NCBI GenBank assembly: GCA_029219385.1
Contig: JAQXTH010000040.1
Coordinates: 62,001-126,000 of the forward strand
DNA length: 64,000 bases
Source of the DNA: Prevotellaceae bacterium
GTDB lineage: Bacteria > Bacteroidota > Bacteroidia > Bacteroidales > Bacteroidaceae
Reading direction: 5' to 3'
Shown piece by piece: positions 1 through 8,738 of the stretch. The position numbers and the translations under genes are program-made. The first letter of the stretch is position 1, and each line of letters opens with the position of its first letter. The notes beneath the pieces are model-generated. The model was not told where the DNA came from, did no database searches, and was given only the letters and a program-made list of their open reading frames with translations.

Positions 1-426
1 GAAGAATATATGAAAGGAAAACGCCGCAGAGGCGGCAGCACCATTTCGCAGCAAACTGCCAAAAATGTTTTCCTCTGGCCTCAATCCACATGGACACGCA
101 AAGCACTCGAGGCTTATTTCACCGTGTTGATAGAGTGCTTTTGGAGCAAGGAGCGCATTATGGAAGTATATCTCAACACCATCGAAATGGGCGATGGCAT
201 TTATGGGGCTGAAGCCGTGGCACAAGAAAACTTCAACACTTCCGCCCTGCAACTCAACAAACGACAGTGTGCCCTCATTGCGGCAACCCTACCCAATCCT
301 CTGAAGTTTGATAGCAAAAACCCCTCACCCTACATGAGAAAAAGACAACGACATATTCTGAAAGAAATGAATTACATTCGTCACACTTATAAAGACACAT
401 TGAGTGTCGACAACAATACAAAATGA
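1..426 (+). CDS. mtgA: Monofunctional peptidoglycan glycosyltransferase MtgA, 5' end cut by window edge
   Basis: Family GT51 enzyme that polymerises lipid II into glycan strands at the outer face of the inner membrane. The reading frame is open from base 1, so the N-terminal membrane anchor and the first catalytic glutamate motif lie outside the window. Visible are the GT51 signature [12 protein letters not shown], the EAYFTVLIE segment and the block [20 protein letters not shown], which are conserved motifs III to V of the family. There is no transpeptidase domain after the glycosyltransferase fold, so this is the monofunctional type rather than a class A PBP. Its stop overlaps the start of rsmE in an ATGA, indicating translational coupling. 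Confidence 0.9.
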   Translation, partial: EEYMKGKRRRGGSTISQQTAKNVFLWPQSTWTRKALEAYFTVLIECFWSKERIMEVYLNTIEMGDGIYGAEAVAQENFNTSALQLNKRQCALIAATLPNPLKFDSKNPSPYMRKRQRHILKEMNYIRHTYKDTLSVDNNTK

Positions 427-1157
427 AAGAAACACGCTATTTCTACTCTCCGATGGCAGAGCAAGGCTGTCTGCCGCCCGAAGAAGCCGCCCACGCCACC
501 AAGGTGTTGCGCCTCACGCAAGGCGACCAAATCATTGTGACCGATGGAATGGGCAACCTCTACGACTGCACCGTGACCCTCGCAAAAGGAAACACCTGTC
601 AATATGATATTATTGGCAAGAACAAAACAGAAAAGCCATGGAAAAGAGCTGTTCACATCGCTGTTGCGCCCACCAAGAATATCGACCGCACGGAATGGTT
701 TGTAGAAAAAGCCGTAGAAATCGGCGTAGACACCATTTCATTTCTCGATTGCAAATTTTCGCTGCGCAAAACAGTGAAAATGCAGCGCATAGAGAAAATT
801 GTCGTTGCCGCTGCAAAACAAAGTCACAAAACCTTTATGCCGACACTTCAAGATGTCGTCTCTTTCAAACAGTTTGTGACAACTCCGAGCGACACCCACA
901 AATTTATTGCCCATTGTTATGACGACTCCGAACTGCTCGGCCCTGACGGTATAAAACCATTTTTGCTCAATGCCGTGCCGCGAGATGAAAAAACCGTGAC
1001 AATACTTATAGGACCCGAGGGCGACTTTAGCGTTGACGAAGTAAAACTCGCCATGCAAAACGGTTATACCCCCGTCTCGCTCTCCACCTCGCGACTGCGC
1101 ACCGAGACTGCCGCTCTCGTTGCCCTCCACCTCGCCCGACTTTCTCCAACAGACTAA
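423..1157 (+). CDS. rsmE: 16S rRNA (uracil-1498-N3)-methyltransferase RsmE
   Basis: SAM-dependent SPOUT-class methyltransferase that modifies U1498 of 16S rRNA in the assembled 30S subunit. The 244-residue length is normal. The N-terminal PUA-like part carries [19 protein letters not shown]. The C-terminal knotted domain carries [23 protein letters not shown], the glycine-rich [16 protein letters not shown]-binding loop and the closing [16 protein letters not shown] motif, all hallmarks of RsmE. The start overlaps the mtgA stop (ATGA). The next gene starts 23 bp downstream on the same strand, so the three probably form one transcript ending at the hairpin near 2227-2276. Confidence 0.95.
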   Translation: MKETRYFYSPMAEQGCLPPEEAAHATKVLRLTQGDQIIVTDGMGNLYDCTVTLAKGNTCQYDIIGKNKTEKPWKRAVHIAVAPTKNIDRTEWFVEKAVEIGVDTISFLDCKFSLRKTVKMQRIEKIVVAAAKQSHKTFMPTLQDVVSFKQFVTTPSDTHKFIAHCYDDSELLGPDGIKPFLLNAVPRDEKTVTILIGPEGDFSVDEVKLAMQNGYTPVSLSTSRLRTETAALVALHLARLSPTD

Positions 1158-1180
1158 TAACTATATAAAACAATACTGAC

Positions 1181-2119
1181 ATGAAAAACAGAATCAAAGA
1201 AATCTTCGGGATTGAATATCCCGTTATCGCAGGCGGAATGGCCTGGTGCAGCGGTTGGCGACTTGCCGCCGCAGTGAGCAATGCCGGTGGTCTCGGACTT
1301 ATCGGGGCCGGCACCATGACCGTAGACCTTTTGCGCGAACATATACAAAAGATTAAGGCAGCAACAAACAAGCCCTGGGGTATCAACCTGCCGCTCATGT
1401 ATCCGCAAATAGACAGCCTCATTGACATGATAATAGACGAGGGCTGCAAAATTGTCTTCACCTCGGCAGGCAACCCCAAGACCTACACCAAGCGTCTCCA
1501 CGACGCAGGCATGAAGGTGGCCCACGTGGTTAGTTCCTCAAAATTTGCACGCAAAAGCGAAGAGGCGGGAGTCGACGTGATAGTGGCAGAGGGATTTGAA
1601 GCCGGTGGTCACAACGGTCGCGAAGAAACCACCACCATGTGTCTCATTCCTCAAGTGTGTGCCGCCACTTCATTGCCCGTGGTTGCCGCCGGTGGCATTG
1701 CCTCAGGACAAGCGTGTCTCGCCGCACAGGTGCTCGGAGCCGAAGGAGTGCAGATAGGCACCCTCTTTGCACTCTCTGAAGAAAGTTCTGCCGCTGATGC
1801 CTTCAAGCAGCGTTGCACAAACCTTGCCGAGGGCGACACCATGCTCTGCCTCAAGAAACTCTCTCCCTCGCGCTTGGTGAAAAACCAACTCTACCAACGC
1901 CTCGCCGAAGCTGAAGCACGCGGAGCCGATGGCGAAGAACTCCTCAACATTCTCGGTCCGAAATCAACACGGCGCGGGATATTCCTTGGCGACATTGACA
2001 ACGGTGAACTCGAAATAGGACAAATCGCCTCGGCAATCAAGAAGATAGAACCCGTTGAAACTATAATGAAACGCCTCGTTGAGGAATACGAGCAAGCGTT
2101 GCAGAGGCTGAGAGGCTAA
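1181..2119 (+). CDS. FMN-dependent FabK / nitronate monooxygenase family oxidoreductase
   Basis: TIM-barrel flavoprotein of the 2-nitropropane dioxygenase superfamily, 312 residues. The N-terminus IEYPVIAGGMAWCSGWRLAAAVSNAGGLGLIG, the central EGFEAGGHNG loop with its histidine, and the phosphate-binding VVAAGGIASGQACLAAQVLGAEGVQIGT strand-loop are the FMN-binding features of this family. Members are either nitronate monooxygenases or FabK-type enoyl-ACP reductases; the EAGGHNG histidine is shared by both, and sequence reading alone does not decide between them. FabK would supply the last step of the fatty-acid elongation cycle. It closes the mtgA-rsmE transcript. Confidence 0.8.
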   Translation: MKNRIKEIFGIEYPVIAGGMAWCSGWRLAAAVSNAGGLGLIGAGTMTVDLLREHIQKIKAATNKPWGINLPLMYPQIDSLIDMIIDEGCKIVFTSAGNPKTYTKRLHDAGMKVAHVVSSSKFARKSEEAGVDVIVAEGFEAGGHNGREETTTMCLIPQVCAATSLPVVAAGGIASGQACLAAQVLGAEGVQIGTLFALSEESSAADAFKQRCTNLAEGDTMLCLKKLSPSRLVKNQLYQRLAEAEARGADGEELLNILGPKSTRRGIFLGDIDNGELEIGQIASAIKKIEPVETIMKRLVEEYEQALQRLRG

Positions 2120-2190
2120 GAGTCTGAAAGTCTAAGGGTCTGAAAGTCTGAAAGTCTAAAAGTCTAAGGGACTAAAGGACTAAGGGACTA
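2120..2190. repeat. Short degenerate tandem repeat after the FabK-like gene
   Basis: Directly after the TAA stop there are about nine head-to-tail copies of a 7-9 nt unit: early copies read AGTCTGAA, AGTCTAAG or AGTCTAAA, the last ones GGACTAA. The drift from AGTCTGAA to GGACTAA suggests local slippage and divergence. There is no coding potential. It lies between the stop codon and the terminator hairpin, so it is in the transcribed 3' region. Confidence 0.85.
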
Positions 2191-2226
2191 AGCATTTGAA
2201 GGTTCTCCAAACCATTTCCATACAAT

Positions 2227-2276
2227 AACATGGGGTGACACTCGTCAAAGACCGACAGTGTCACCCCATGTTTTTT
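2227..2276 (+). terminator. Rho-independent terminator of the mtgA-rsmE-fabK-like transcript
   Basis: A perfect 16-bp inverted repeat: the left arm at 2227-2242 contains ACATGGGGTGACACT, the right arm lies at 2257-2272, with a 14-nt loop, and the right arm runs into T residues through 2276. It is the first strong hairpin after the plus-strand genes. Confidence 0.9.
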
Positions 2277-2475
2277 AACCCAAATCGGTCATTAGATTTC
2301 CTATTAGTTTCGCCTATCGGTGTGACGTATTGCGACTGATTATTTGCAGGCATAGCGGGCTATGTCAAAAATAAGCAGGAAGCAATAGGGTGCGCAGAGA
2401 GGTGGAAATAATAGGGAAAACAATCAAAATTTAATCAAAAATATATTAAATGTGGTCTAATGGCCGATTTGGGTT
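2277..2475. mobile_element. Foldback (MITE-like) element of about 200 bp, or a long structured RNA
   Basis: The ends form a 20-bp inverted repeat with one mismatch: AACCCAAATCGGTCATTAGA at 2277-2296 and its complement at 2456-2475. Inside, further blocks pair in order: TTTCCTATTA near 2296 with TAATAGGGAAA near 2410-2420, and TATTGCGACTGATTATTT near 2329 with AAATAAGCAGGAAGCAATA near 2370-2389. The apex is an exact hairpin, CATAGC-GG-GCTATG at 2351-2364. The right arm carries about 35 extra AT-rich bases. The whole span thus folds as one long imperfect hairpin with no protein frame. It begins inside the T-tail of the preceding terminator. No other copy was seen in this window. Confidence 0.6.
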
Positions 2476-2550
2476 TAACCTTATTACGTATATTTTATTA
2501 CAAAAACATTTTTCTTGTCACAAAACACAAACCATACAAATAGAAAACAT

Positions 2551-2558
2551 TATCTTTG
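2551..2558 (+). promoter_or_regulatory. -7 promoter box for the C10 protease gene
   Basis: TATCTTTG matches the Bacteroidota -7 consensus TAnnTTTG and lies 33 nt before the ATG at 2591, in a long AT-rich leader. No good TTG -33 box is present at the usual spacing, so the promoter may be weak or activator-dependent. Confidence 0.6.
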
Positions 2559-2590
2559 CGCCATACAAACAATAAATAATATATTTCAAA

Positions 2591-4735
2591 ATGAAAATCT
2601 TTTCTCTGACACTCGCCTGTTTCACTGCATTTCTGTTCGCTATCTTCTCAAAGGCCGATATAGTTGACAAAGACCAAGCCGCCGCTGTTGCTCAACGATT
2701 TTTGGGCACCAAAGTTAAACTCGTCGACCAAAAATGCAAGTCAAACGGATTAGTCGAAGAAACACCCCCGGCTCTATACATCTTTAAAAAAGACGACACA
2801 GAAAGAGGAGGTTTCGCGATCGTATCGGCCGACAATGCCATTAAACCCATTTTGGCATGGTCGGACAATGCTCCCGTCGACGAAATGCCCGACAACATGG
2901 CGGCATGGATCGAAGACATGGAAAACCAAATCTATGCCCTGCGCCTCGACAGCACAAAACAGACAAAAGAAATTGCCGCCCTTTGGGACGGCGCCGACAA
3001 ATATCAGGAAGAACTCATTCTCGAAACAGCCGAATGGGATCAACGTTCCCCCTACAACAACCAATGCCCCACGTATGGAGGACAACGCTGTCTGACCGGC
3101 TGCGTGGCAACTGCATTAGCCATCGCCATGAAATACTACGAGTTCCCCCAACAAAGCAGAGGAGTAACAGAAAAATATAAAAACAACAACGGCTCGACAA
3201 CCTACTCGCGCGACCTAAACCACAAAATCAATTGGGACAAAATGCCCCTAACCTACAATAGTTGGACAAGCTCAGAACAATGCGAAGAGGTTGCACAACT
3301 CATGGCCGACATAGGTGCTGCAATAAAAATAAATTATGGAATAGATGGCAGTGCTGGAGAAATTAACGGAAATTCTTTAATATATTACTATGACTATTAT
3401 TATAATAGTTTTAGCAGAGCAGATTACACCAATGACCAATGGCACGAAATGCTCCACAAAGAATTGAGTGACAAACATATTATTTTATATCGTGGAGAGT
3501 CCGGATATTATGGCGATGGTCATATGTTTCTTTTAGACGGCTATTCCACCGACGGCGAAGACCCCTATTATCATGTGAATTGGGGTTGGGGCGGTATGTA
3601 TAACGGATTTTTCACGTTAGACAATCTTTCACCATCCGGTAACAACCATGACTATAATTTAGTTCAAAGAGCCACATTTTTTTATCCTTCTTATTTTTTA
3701 GGAGACGAACCGGTCGCCAAAGTTGGGGAAGCTCTGTTTTATAATTTTCGCCAGGCATTTGCAGTTGCAGTAAATCAAAACGAAACCCTCACTCTTCTAA
3801 AAAATATAAAAATTGTAAATTATCCAGAAGACGAAGACAACGGAATTTATTACAATTACAGCAACCTCACATTAGACCTCAACGGCCAACAACTTACCAC
3901 AAATGGCACAATAAGCAACGGAGGGAAATTAACCATAACAGATTCTGAAGGTTGTGGTGGTATAATCAAATATCCATCAGACGATTTATACTACCCTCTA
4001 ATATCCAACTACAAAAATTGCGAACTCTACATTGACGGGATAAACATAACAAACAACGCCCCCTCGACATACACTATAGCCAACTATGGGTCTGCAACCA
4101 TAATAGACACCTATATTACCTCGAAACTTCCTGGGTATATGATATACAACCAAAACGTCATGGCTATCAATGGAGGTTTTTTCTTGTCCGAAAACAATTC
4201 AAATTCATGGAAATTTATTGCCTATTTGACAGAAGACTCCAAAACGACCATTTCCGGCAGTCATTTCTACGACAATGGCGACGAAAACTCAAGTACTACT
4301 TTTATATTTGGTAATGGGTGCAATTGCGAGATAAACAACGCGGTGATTGAGTCGCCGAATACATGTGCGTTTAGTGGAACCTGTGGCAAACTCACCATAA
4401 AAGACACTTATCTATTGGCAAAATATTTATGGAGTTCAGACGTTGAAAACATTGCAATCTGGTCGGGCGCGTTCTCATCGCCTGTAGAAGAAAAATTTCT
4501 GGCAAGCCCTACAATCACTTGCCAACCAAACACCGATGAAACACTCAAGGAGAAATACCCCTATATCGTGGGCGACGAAAACTATCTGATTACCTCGACA
4601 GAAGACATCTCGTCCGAACAAGAGGACGAAAAACAGAAAATCTATACCCTCGACGGACTGCCTGCCCATGGTGATAAAAAGGGTTTGCACATCATCATAG
4701 ACGGCAAGAACAAAACAAAGAAGATTTTTAGATAA
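2591..4735 (+). CDS. Secreted C10 (streptopain-type) cysteine protease with Spi-like propeptide and long C-terminal region
   Basis: Exported thiol protease, 714 residues. Residues 1-21 are a signal peptide. Residues about 22-130 look like the inhibitory Spi propeptide (DQAAAVAQRFLG; later GGFAIVSADNAIKPILAWSD). The mature peptidase has nucleophile Cys171 in CLTGCVATALAIAMKYY and catalytic His311 in GDGHMFLLDGY, followed by the HVNWGWGG motif at 328-335. Residues about 370-650 form a repetitive, Asn/Thr/Gly-rich segment suggestive of a beta-solenoid. The last ~30 residues (IYTLDGLPAHGDKKGLHIII) resemble the short C-terminal tail seen on many secreted Bacteroidales proteins. It is monocistronic, with its own promoter and a terminator. 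Substrates are unknown; such proteases degrade host or dietary proteins. Confidence 0.88.
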   Translation: MKIFSLTLACFTAFLFAIFSKADIVDKDQAAAVAQRFLGTKVKLVDQKCKSNGLVEETPPALYIFKKDDTERGGFAIVSADNAIKPILAWSDNAPVDEMPDNMAAWIEDMENQIYALRLDSTKQTKEIAALWDGADKYQEELILETAEWDQRSPYNNQCPTYGGQRCLTGCVATALAIAMKYYEFPQQSRGVTEKYKNNNGSTTYSRDLNHKINWDKMPLTYNSWTSSEQCEEVAQLMADIGAAIKINYGIDGSAGEINGNSLIYYYDYYYNSFSRADYTNDQWHEMLHKELSDKHIILYRGESGYYGDGHMFLLDGYSTDGEDPYYHVNWGWGGMYNGFFTLDNLSPSGNNHDYNLVQRATFFYPSYFLGDEPVAKVGEALFYNFRQAFAVAVNQNETLTLLKNIKIVNYPEDEDNGIYYNYSNLTLDLNGQQLTTNGTISNGGKLTITDSEGCGGIIKYPSDDLYYPLISNYKNCELYIDGINITNNAPSTYTIANYGSATIIDTYITSKLPGYMIYNQNVMAINGGFFLSENNSNSWKFIAYLTEDSKTTISGSHFYDNGDENSSTTFIFGNGCNCEINNAVIESPNTCAFSGTCGKLTIKDTYLLAKYLWSSDVENIAIWSGAFSSPVEEKFLASPTITCQPNTDETLKEKYPYIVGDENYLITSTEDISSEQEDEKQKIYTLDGLPAHGDKKGLHIIIDGKNKTKKIFR

Positions 4736-4742
4736 AATAAGA

Positions 4743-4776
4743 GAGGGGTGAAGCGACAACAATCACTTCACCCCTC
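4743..4776. terminator. Shared terminator between convergent C10 protease and bcp genes
   Basis: A perfect 11-bp inverted repeat, GAGGGGTGAAG at 4743-4753 and CTTCACCCCTC at 4766-4776. It starts 8 bp after the protease stop and lies 18 bp from the minus-strand bcp stop. An A-rich run on the plus strand just before it gives a T-rich tail on the minus strand, so it best fits bcp termination while also covering the protease gene. Confidence 0.75.
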
Positions 4777-4793
4777 CTCGTCATCACGACTCT

Positions 4794-5261
4794 TTAACCC
4801 TTGTTACCAATATAATCTAAGATTTGCTCGGCATGGATCTTAGTTTTTATCTCTTTGGGTTGGAAAATTTTCTCTATCACTCCGTTTTCATCGGCAATAT
4901 AGGTAGTGCGCAAAATGCCGATAGTGTGGCGGCCACACGCAACCTTCTCGCCCCAACAACCGAGAGTTTGAAGCAGGGTTGTCTCTGTGTCGGCAATAAG
5001 GGAAAAACCAAGCGAGTTGGCATCGGCAAACTTCTTTTGCAACTCACGACGGTCTTTGCTCACCCCGATTATGGCATAACCCAAACCGGCAAGTTCCTCT
5101 CGGCGCGACTCAAGGGAACAGGCCTCAGCCGTGCAACCACTCGTGTTGGCCTTGGGATAGCTGTAAACAATAAACTTGCGACCTTTAAAATCGCTCAATC
5201 TGATCTCCTTGCCGTCTTGGTCTGTGCCAAGAATTTCGGGCAATTTGTCTCCTACGTTCAT
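4794..5261 (-). CDS. bcp: Thioredoxin-dependent peroxiredoxin Bcp (PrxQ)
   Basis: Cytoplasmic thiol peroxidase that reduces H2O2 and organic hydroperoxides using thioredoxin; 155 residues, the normal length. The active site reads SYPKANTSGCTAEAC, with peroxidatic Cys43 and resolving Cys48 in the intrahelical spacing typical of the alpha-type BCP/PrxQ group. The usual proline before the peroxidatic cysteine loop is Ser41 here (NTSGC rather than NTPGC), a conservative change. The C-terminal ILRTTYIADENGVIEKIF strand is also typical. It lies 21 bp downstream of the rhodanese lipoprotein gene, so the two are likely co-transcribed. Confidence 0.95.
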   Translation of the reverse strand: MNVGDKLPEILGTDQDGKEIRLSDFKGRKFIVYSYPKANTSGCTAEACSLESRREELAGLGYAIIGVSKDRRELQKKFADANSLGFSLIADTETTLLQTLGCWGEKVACGRHTIGILRTTYIADENGVIEKIFQPKEIKTKIHAEQILDYIGNKG

Positions 5262-5282
5262 TATAATGTGTGTTTTTGATAA

Positions 5283-5675
5283 TTATTTACTGACAGTTTC
5301 CATGCCGGCATCAACCCAGCCGTTGATGCCCGACGAGAGTTCCACTACCTTCTTATATTTGTTTTTCACAAGTATGGAACAGGCTTTTTTGCTGCGATTT
5401 CCACTGCGACAATAAACGGCAATCGTCTCTCCCTTAGCCAAGCGCGAAACCACCTGTTGCTCAAAATCTTCGGAAAGTACGTTTATGTTAATAGCATTCT
5501 TTATATGAGAAGAATTATACTCATCGGGGGTGCGAACATCAAGGCACACCACACGGGGTTGAGATAGAATTTTTTGGAATTCTTCTGCCGATACACTGTC
5601 AAAAGTGCGTTGGGTTGTTGTGCAACCAAACAAGAAGGAAAATATCGCCATTACTATGCTTAATTTGATTTTCAT
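5283..5675 (-). CDS. Rhodanese-domain lipoprotein
   Basis: Single-domain rhodanese of 130 residues attached to a lipoprotein signal. The N-terminus MKIKLSIVMAIFSFLFGC is a signal peptide with a lipobox ending at Cys18. The rhodanese core has VVCLDVRTPDEYNSSHIKNAININ and the active-site loop CRSGNRS (89-95) with catalytic Cys89. The small six-residue loop indicates a sulfurtransferase or persulfide carrier rather than a Cdc25-like phosphatase. It is probably periplasmic, anchored to inner or outer membrane. Placement directly before bcp suggests a thiol or redox stress role, which is inference. Confidence 0.9.
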   Translation of the reverse strand: MKIKLSIVMAIFSFLFGCTTTQRTFDSVSAEEFQKILSQPRVVCLDVRTPDEYNSSHIKNAININVLSEDFEQQVVSRLAKGETIAVYCRSGNRSKKACSILVKNKYKKVVELSSGINGWVDAGMETVSK

Positions 5676-5792
5676 ATAAAATTTTATTTTAGAAATCGCT
5701 AATACTTGTCTATGTTATGTCGCGCCCGACAAGGCTTAATGCCTCACACCTAATCTGTAATACTTGATCACCGAGACCAAATACAAATAATT

Positions 5793-7106
5793 CTAATTTG
5801 CATTAAAAACGACCATGGTTGAATCGTCATCGAGACGCGCTTTGAGCCATTGAGTTGTCTTGTCGCGCTCTGAGAGAGGAAGTGGCTTGTCGTGAGACAC
5901 GATCACCACCCTGCAACTGCGGGTGAGGCTGTCGTTCACAATGGTGGCGTAGGACATGGTTATGCCCTCGGCATCGGGGCATACTGTCTTGAGTTCGCGA
6001 TATACCTGAGGTGCATTTTTTGCGTCACTTTCGTAGAGTTTGAGTTTTTCTTCTTTTTGAGCAAGACTGACCTGAAGGCGAGCCATTGCGTCGTCAGCGT
6101 TGGCATGGAGGTTTTGCCGAGGCGGCATTTGGGTGTTGTTTTCGCCCTGAAATATTGTCATTTCAACTCCCTCAAGATTATATAGCGAGAGACGTTGGCG
6201 AGCCGTGTTGATGGCAAACGTATCAACTTCTTTGCCGAGCAAAACGGCACTGAACGAACGTGTTGCATAGTCGGAGGTGTAGGAGATGACCTGAGTGGAG
6301 GGAAAATGCAGTTCGTGGGTCACAAACGCTGCCACCTGCTTCTTGAAATAGTTTTCTCTGACCATTCCCACCGTGAGAAAAAGAGCTGGAACCATGGTGA
6401 CCACCACAATGGCATATATCACACGCTTGACGCGCTTTGCCTTTTCTTTGTCGATAAATGTCTTTTTCCTAAACTTCATTATAAACACCACTCCGACAAG
6501 CGTTGCAAAGGCTATAAAAATGGTATTGATGAGAAACAAATATAAGGCTCCGGCGGCATAAGACCAATTGGCGGTAGCAATGCCAAAACCTACAGTGCAA
6601 AGCGGAGGCATGAGCGCGGTGGCAATCGCCACACCGGGAATTACGTTGCCAGTGCGCTGAGAGCGACTGCCCAATGCAATAATGCCTGCCAATCCACCGC
6701 CAAGAGCAATCAAAACGTCGTAGATGGTGGGCGAAGTGCGCGCCAACAACTCACTTTGAGCATCGGCAACAGGGGTGATGAGAAAATAAAAGGTGGCAGT
6801 AAGTATGCTGAATATTGTTGCAACAATATAGTTGCGCCAACTGCGCCCCAAGAGTTCAAAGTCGTATGTTCCGGCTCCAAGTCCCATGCCGATGATTGGT
6901 CCCATGAGCGGAGAGATGAGCATGGCTCCAATGATAACCGCTGCCGAGTTGGTGTTGAGCCCCAACGAGGCCACAAACACAGCAATAACCAATATCCACA
7001 ATTTTGCTCCGCGGAAATCCACTCCGCTCACAATGTTGGCATAGACCTCCTGCTCATCGGCAGAGTCATCGCCAAATCTGAGAAGTCTCGTTATATGATT
7101 TAACAT
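5793..7106 (-). CDS. DUF389 family multi-pass membrane protein
   Basis: A 437-residue member of the DUF389 family (TIGR00341/TIGR00271-like), function unknown. The N-terminal half has about six hydrophobic segments with characteristic glycine-proline-rich blocks: NSAAVIIGAMLISPLMGPIIGMG, a central DVLIALGGGLAGIIALGSRSQ and VIPGVAIATALMPPLCTVGFG. A charged linker (KFRKKTFIDKEKAKRVKR) precedes one more membrane segment, and a soluble C-terminal region of about 180 residues follows, including a likely coiled coil (DDAMARLQVSLAQKEEKLKLYESDAK). The 117-bp gap before the rhodanese gene shows no clear promoter box, so read-through is possible. Confidence 0.85.
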   Translation of the reverse strand: MLNHITRLLRFGDDSADEQEVYANIVSGVDFRGAKLWILVIAVFVASLGLNTNSAAVIIGAMLISPLMGPIIGMGLGAGTYDFELLGRSWRNYIVATIFSILTATFYFLITPVADAQSELLARTSPTIYDVLIALGGGLAGIIALGSRSQRTGNVIPGVAIATALMPPLCTVGFGIATANWSYAAGALYLFLINTIFIAFATLVGVVFIMKFRKKTFIDKEKAKRVKRVIYAIVVVTMVPALFLTVGMVRENYFKKQVAAFVTHELHFPSTQVISYTSDYATRSFSAVLLGKEVDTFAINTARQRLSLYNLEGVEMTIFQGENNTQMPPRQNLHANADDAMARLQVSLAQKEEKLKLYESDAKNAPQVYRELKTVCPDAEGITMSYATIVNDSLTRSCRVVIVSHDKPLPLSERDKTTQWLKARLDDDSTMVVFNAN

Positions 7107-7185
7107 GGCGATTAGGGATTAAATATAAGGAACTTAGTCGCGAATATCACAAATGTTTTTATGCGGTTATAAAAAAGGGACACAG

Positions 7186-8007
7186 TCAATATTGCTCGTC
7201 GTCGTTAGGAAATGCTTGTTGCTTTACGTCGGTGACATATTGTCCCACCGCATCGGTGATGATTTTCGACAAGTCGGCATAGCGGCGCAAGAACTTAGGG
7301 TGAAAACCACGGTCCATGCCAAGCATGTCTTGCAAAACCAACACTTGTCCGTCAACCCCGTTACCTGCCCCGATACCGATAATTGGAATGGAGACTTTGG
7401 CCGCCACTTCTGCCGCAAGTTTGGCAGGAACCTTTTCTATCACAATGGCGCAACAACCGGCTTCTTCGAGCAGAAGCGCGTCTTTCATGAGTTGAGCGGC
7501 CTCTTGGTCTTCTTTTGCACGCACGGCATAGGTGCCATATTTGTTAATGCTCTGGGGACGCAAACCGAGATGCCCCATGATGGGAATGCCGGCAGCAAGG
7601 ATTTTTCTCACCGTGTCGATTATCTCTTCGCCACCCTCAAGTTTCACACAGTCGCAAGCGGTTTCTTTCATTATTCTGATGGCATTGGCAACACCCTCGG
7701 TGGCATTTACCTGGTATGAGCCAAACGGCATGTCGCACACTACCAACGCGCGCGATACGGCCTTGGCCACGGCCTTGGCATGATATATCATTTGGTCGAC
7801 TGTGATGGGAAGGGTCGTGGTGTTGCCCAACATCACGTTAGAAGCCGAGTCGCCCACCAAAATCACATCTACTCCGGCCTCGTCTACAAGTTTGGCCATA
7901 GTATAATCGTATGAGGTGAGCATGGCAATCTTTTTGCCCTGAGATTTCAATTCTTTCAAACGCAAGGTTGTCACCTTGCGAGTGTCTTCAATCATGTATT
8001 TAGACAT
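7186..8007 (-). CDS. panB: 3-methyl-2-oxobutanoate hydroxymethyltransferase PanB
   Basis: First committed enzyme of pantothenate (vitamin B5) synthesis: transfers a hydroxymethyl group from methylene-tetrahydrofolate to alpha-ketoisovalerate to give ketopantoate. 273 residues, typical length. Recognisable motifs are [35 protein letters not shown] (metal-binding Asp), [11 protein letters not shown], the VKLEGGEE block, [20 protein letters not shown] and the [21 protein letters not shown] glycine-rich loop. PanC and PanD are not in this window. It has a convincing upstream promoter on the minus strand. Confidence 0.97.
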   Translation of the reverse strand: MSKYMIEDTRKVTTLRLKELKSQGKKIAMLTSYDYTMAKLVDEAGVDVILVGDSASNVMLGNTTTLPITVDQMIYHAKAVAKAVSRALVVCDMPFGSYQVNATEGVANAIRIMKETACDCVKLEGGEEIIDTVRKILAAGIPIMGHLGLRPQSINKYGTYAVRAKEDQEAAQLMKDALLLEEAGCCAIVIEKVPAKLAAEVAAKVSIPIIGIGAGNGVDGQVLVLQDMLGMDRGFHPKFLRRYADLSKIITDAVGQYVTDVKQQAFPNDDEQY

Positions 8008-8051
8008 AATGTTTTTGGTTATTACCTGTTGTATGATACTTTAATATGTTG

Positions 8052-8083
8052 CAAAGGTCATTATTTATTTTGATACCGACAAA
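8052..8083 (-). promoter_or_regulatory. panB promoter (-33 and -7 boxes)
   Basis: On the minus strand a TTTG -33 box (8083-8080) is followed after a 20-nt spacer by GACCTTTG (8059-8052), one mismatch from the TAnnTTTG -7 box. The start codon is 44 nt further on. Confidence 0.65.
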
Positions 8084-8087
8084 AAAA

Positions 8088-8109
8088 GCCACGACAAAAA
8101 TCCCGTGGC
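8088..8109 (-). terminator. Small hairpin with T-run between divergent panB and maoC-like genes
   Basis: GCCACG at 8088-8093 pairs with CGTGGC at 8104-8109. On the minus strand it is followed by seven T residues. It sits just upstream of the panB -33 box, so it could block stray minus-strand transcription, but no gene it would serve is apparent. Confidence 0.45.
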
Positions 8110-8170
8110 AGCGAAAAATCACAACACAATCACACCCGATTGCTTAGCGGACGTTAAAATTTTATGATTT

Positions 8171-8202
8171 TTTGGATAATAGACAAAAATGACATAACTT
8201 TG
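8171..8202 (+). promoter_or_regulatory. Promoter for the maoC-like gene
   Basis: TTTG at 8171-8174 (-33) and TAACTTTG at 8195-8202 (-7) with a 20-nt spacer match the Bacteroidota housekeeping promoter closely. The leader to the ATG at 8256 is about 45 nt. Confidence 0.75.
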
Positions 8203-8255
8203 CCGATTGCGAAACAGATTTAATTTTTAAACCTTACATTTACATTTTTATCATT

Positions 8256-8720
8256 ATGGAAAAACTCGTTATAAACTCATACGACGACTTCGCCGCTTAT
8301 CTCGGCAAAAACCTCGGTGTCTCTGAATATATTGACATTCCCCAACAACGCATCAACCTCTTTGCCGATGCGACCCTCGACCACCAATGGATACACGTAG
8401 ACACCGAGAGGGCCAAAACGGAGTCGCCTTTTAAGACAACGATTGCCCACGGCTATCTCACTCTCTCAATGCTGCCTTATCTGTGGGAGCAGATTATTGA
8501 GGTAAACAATATCAAAATGCTCATCAACTATGGCATAGACAAAATGAAATTTGGCCAACCCGTGTTGAGCGGACAACGCATAAGACTCGTGGCCGACCTT
8601 CACAACATTCAAAACCTCAGAGGGGTTTGTAAAACCGAAATTAAATTTGCCATCGAGATTGAAGGCGAGAAGAAAAAAGCCCTTGAGGGTATTGCCATAT
8701 TCCTTTATTATTTTAAATAA
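8256..8720 (+). CDS. MaoC-family (R)-specific enoyl-CoA/ACP hydratase
   Basis: Hot-dog-fold hydratase of 154 residues. The hydratase-2 signature is present: FADATLDHQWIHVDTERA, with catalytic Asp42 and His47, followed by SPFKTTIAHGYLTLSMLPYL (IAHG at 63-66). The later YGIDKMKFGQPVLSGQRIRL strand is typical of stand-alone MaoC proteins. It would add water to a 2-enoyl thioester, in beta-oxidation-like or specialised lipid metabolism; the substrate cannot be inferred from the neighbours. The next gene follows after 18 bp, so this promoter probably drives a multi-gene transcript. Confidence 0.9.
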   Translation: MEKLVINSYDDFAAYLGKNLGVSEYIDIPQQRINLFADATLDHQWIHVDTERAKTESPFKTTIAHGYLTLSMLPYLWEQIIEVNNIKMLINYGIDKMKFGQPVLSGQRIRLVADLHNIQNLRGVCKTEIKFAIEIEGEKKKALEGIAIFLYYFK

Positions 8721-8738
8721 CTATTTGCAAGCGTTTCC

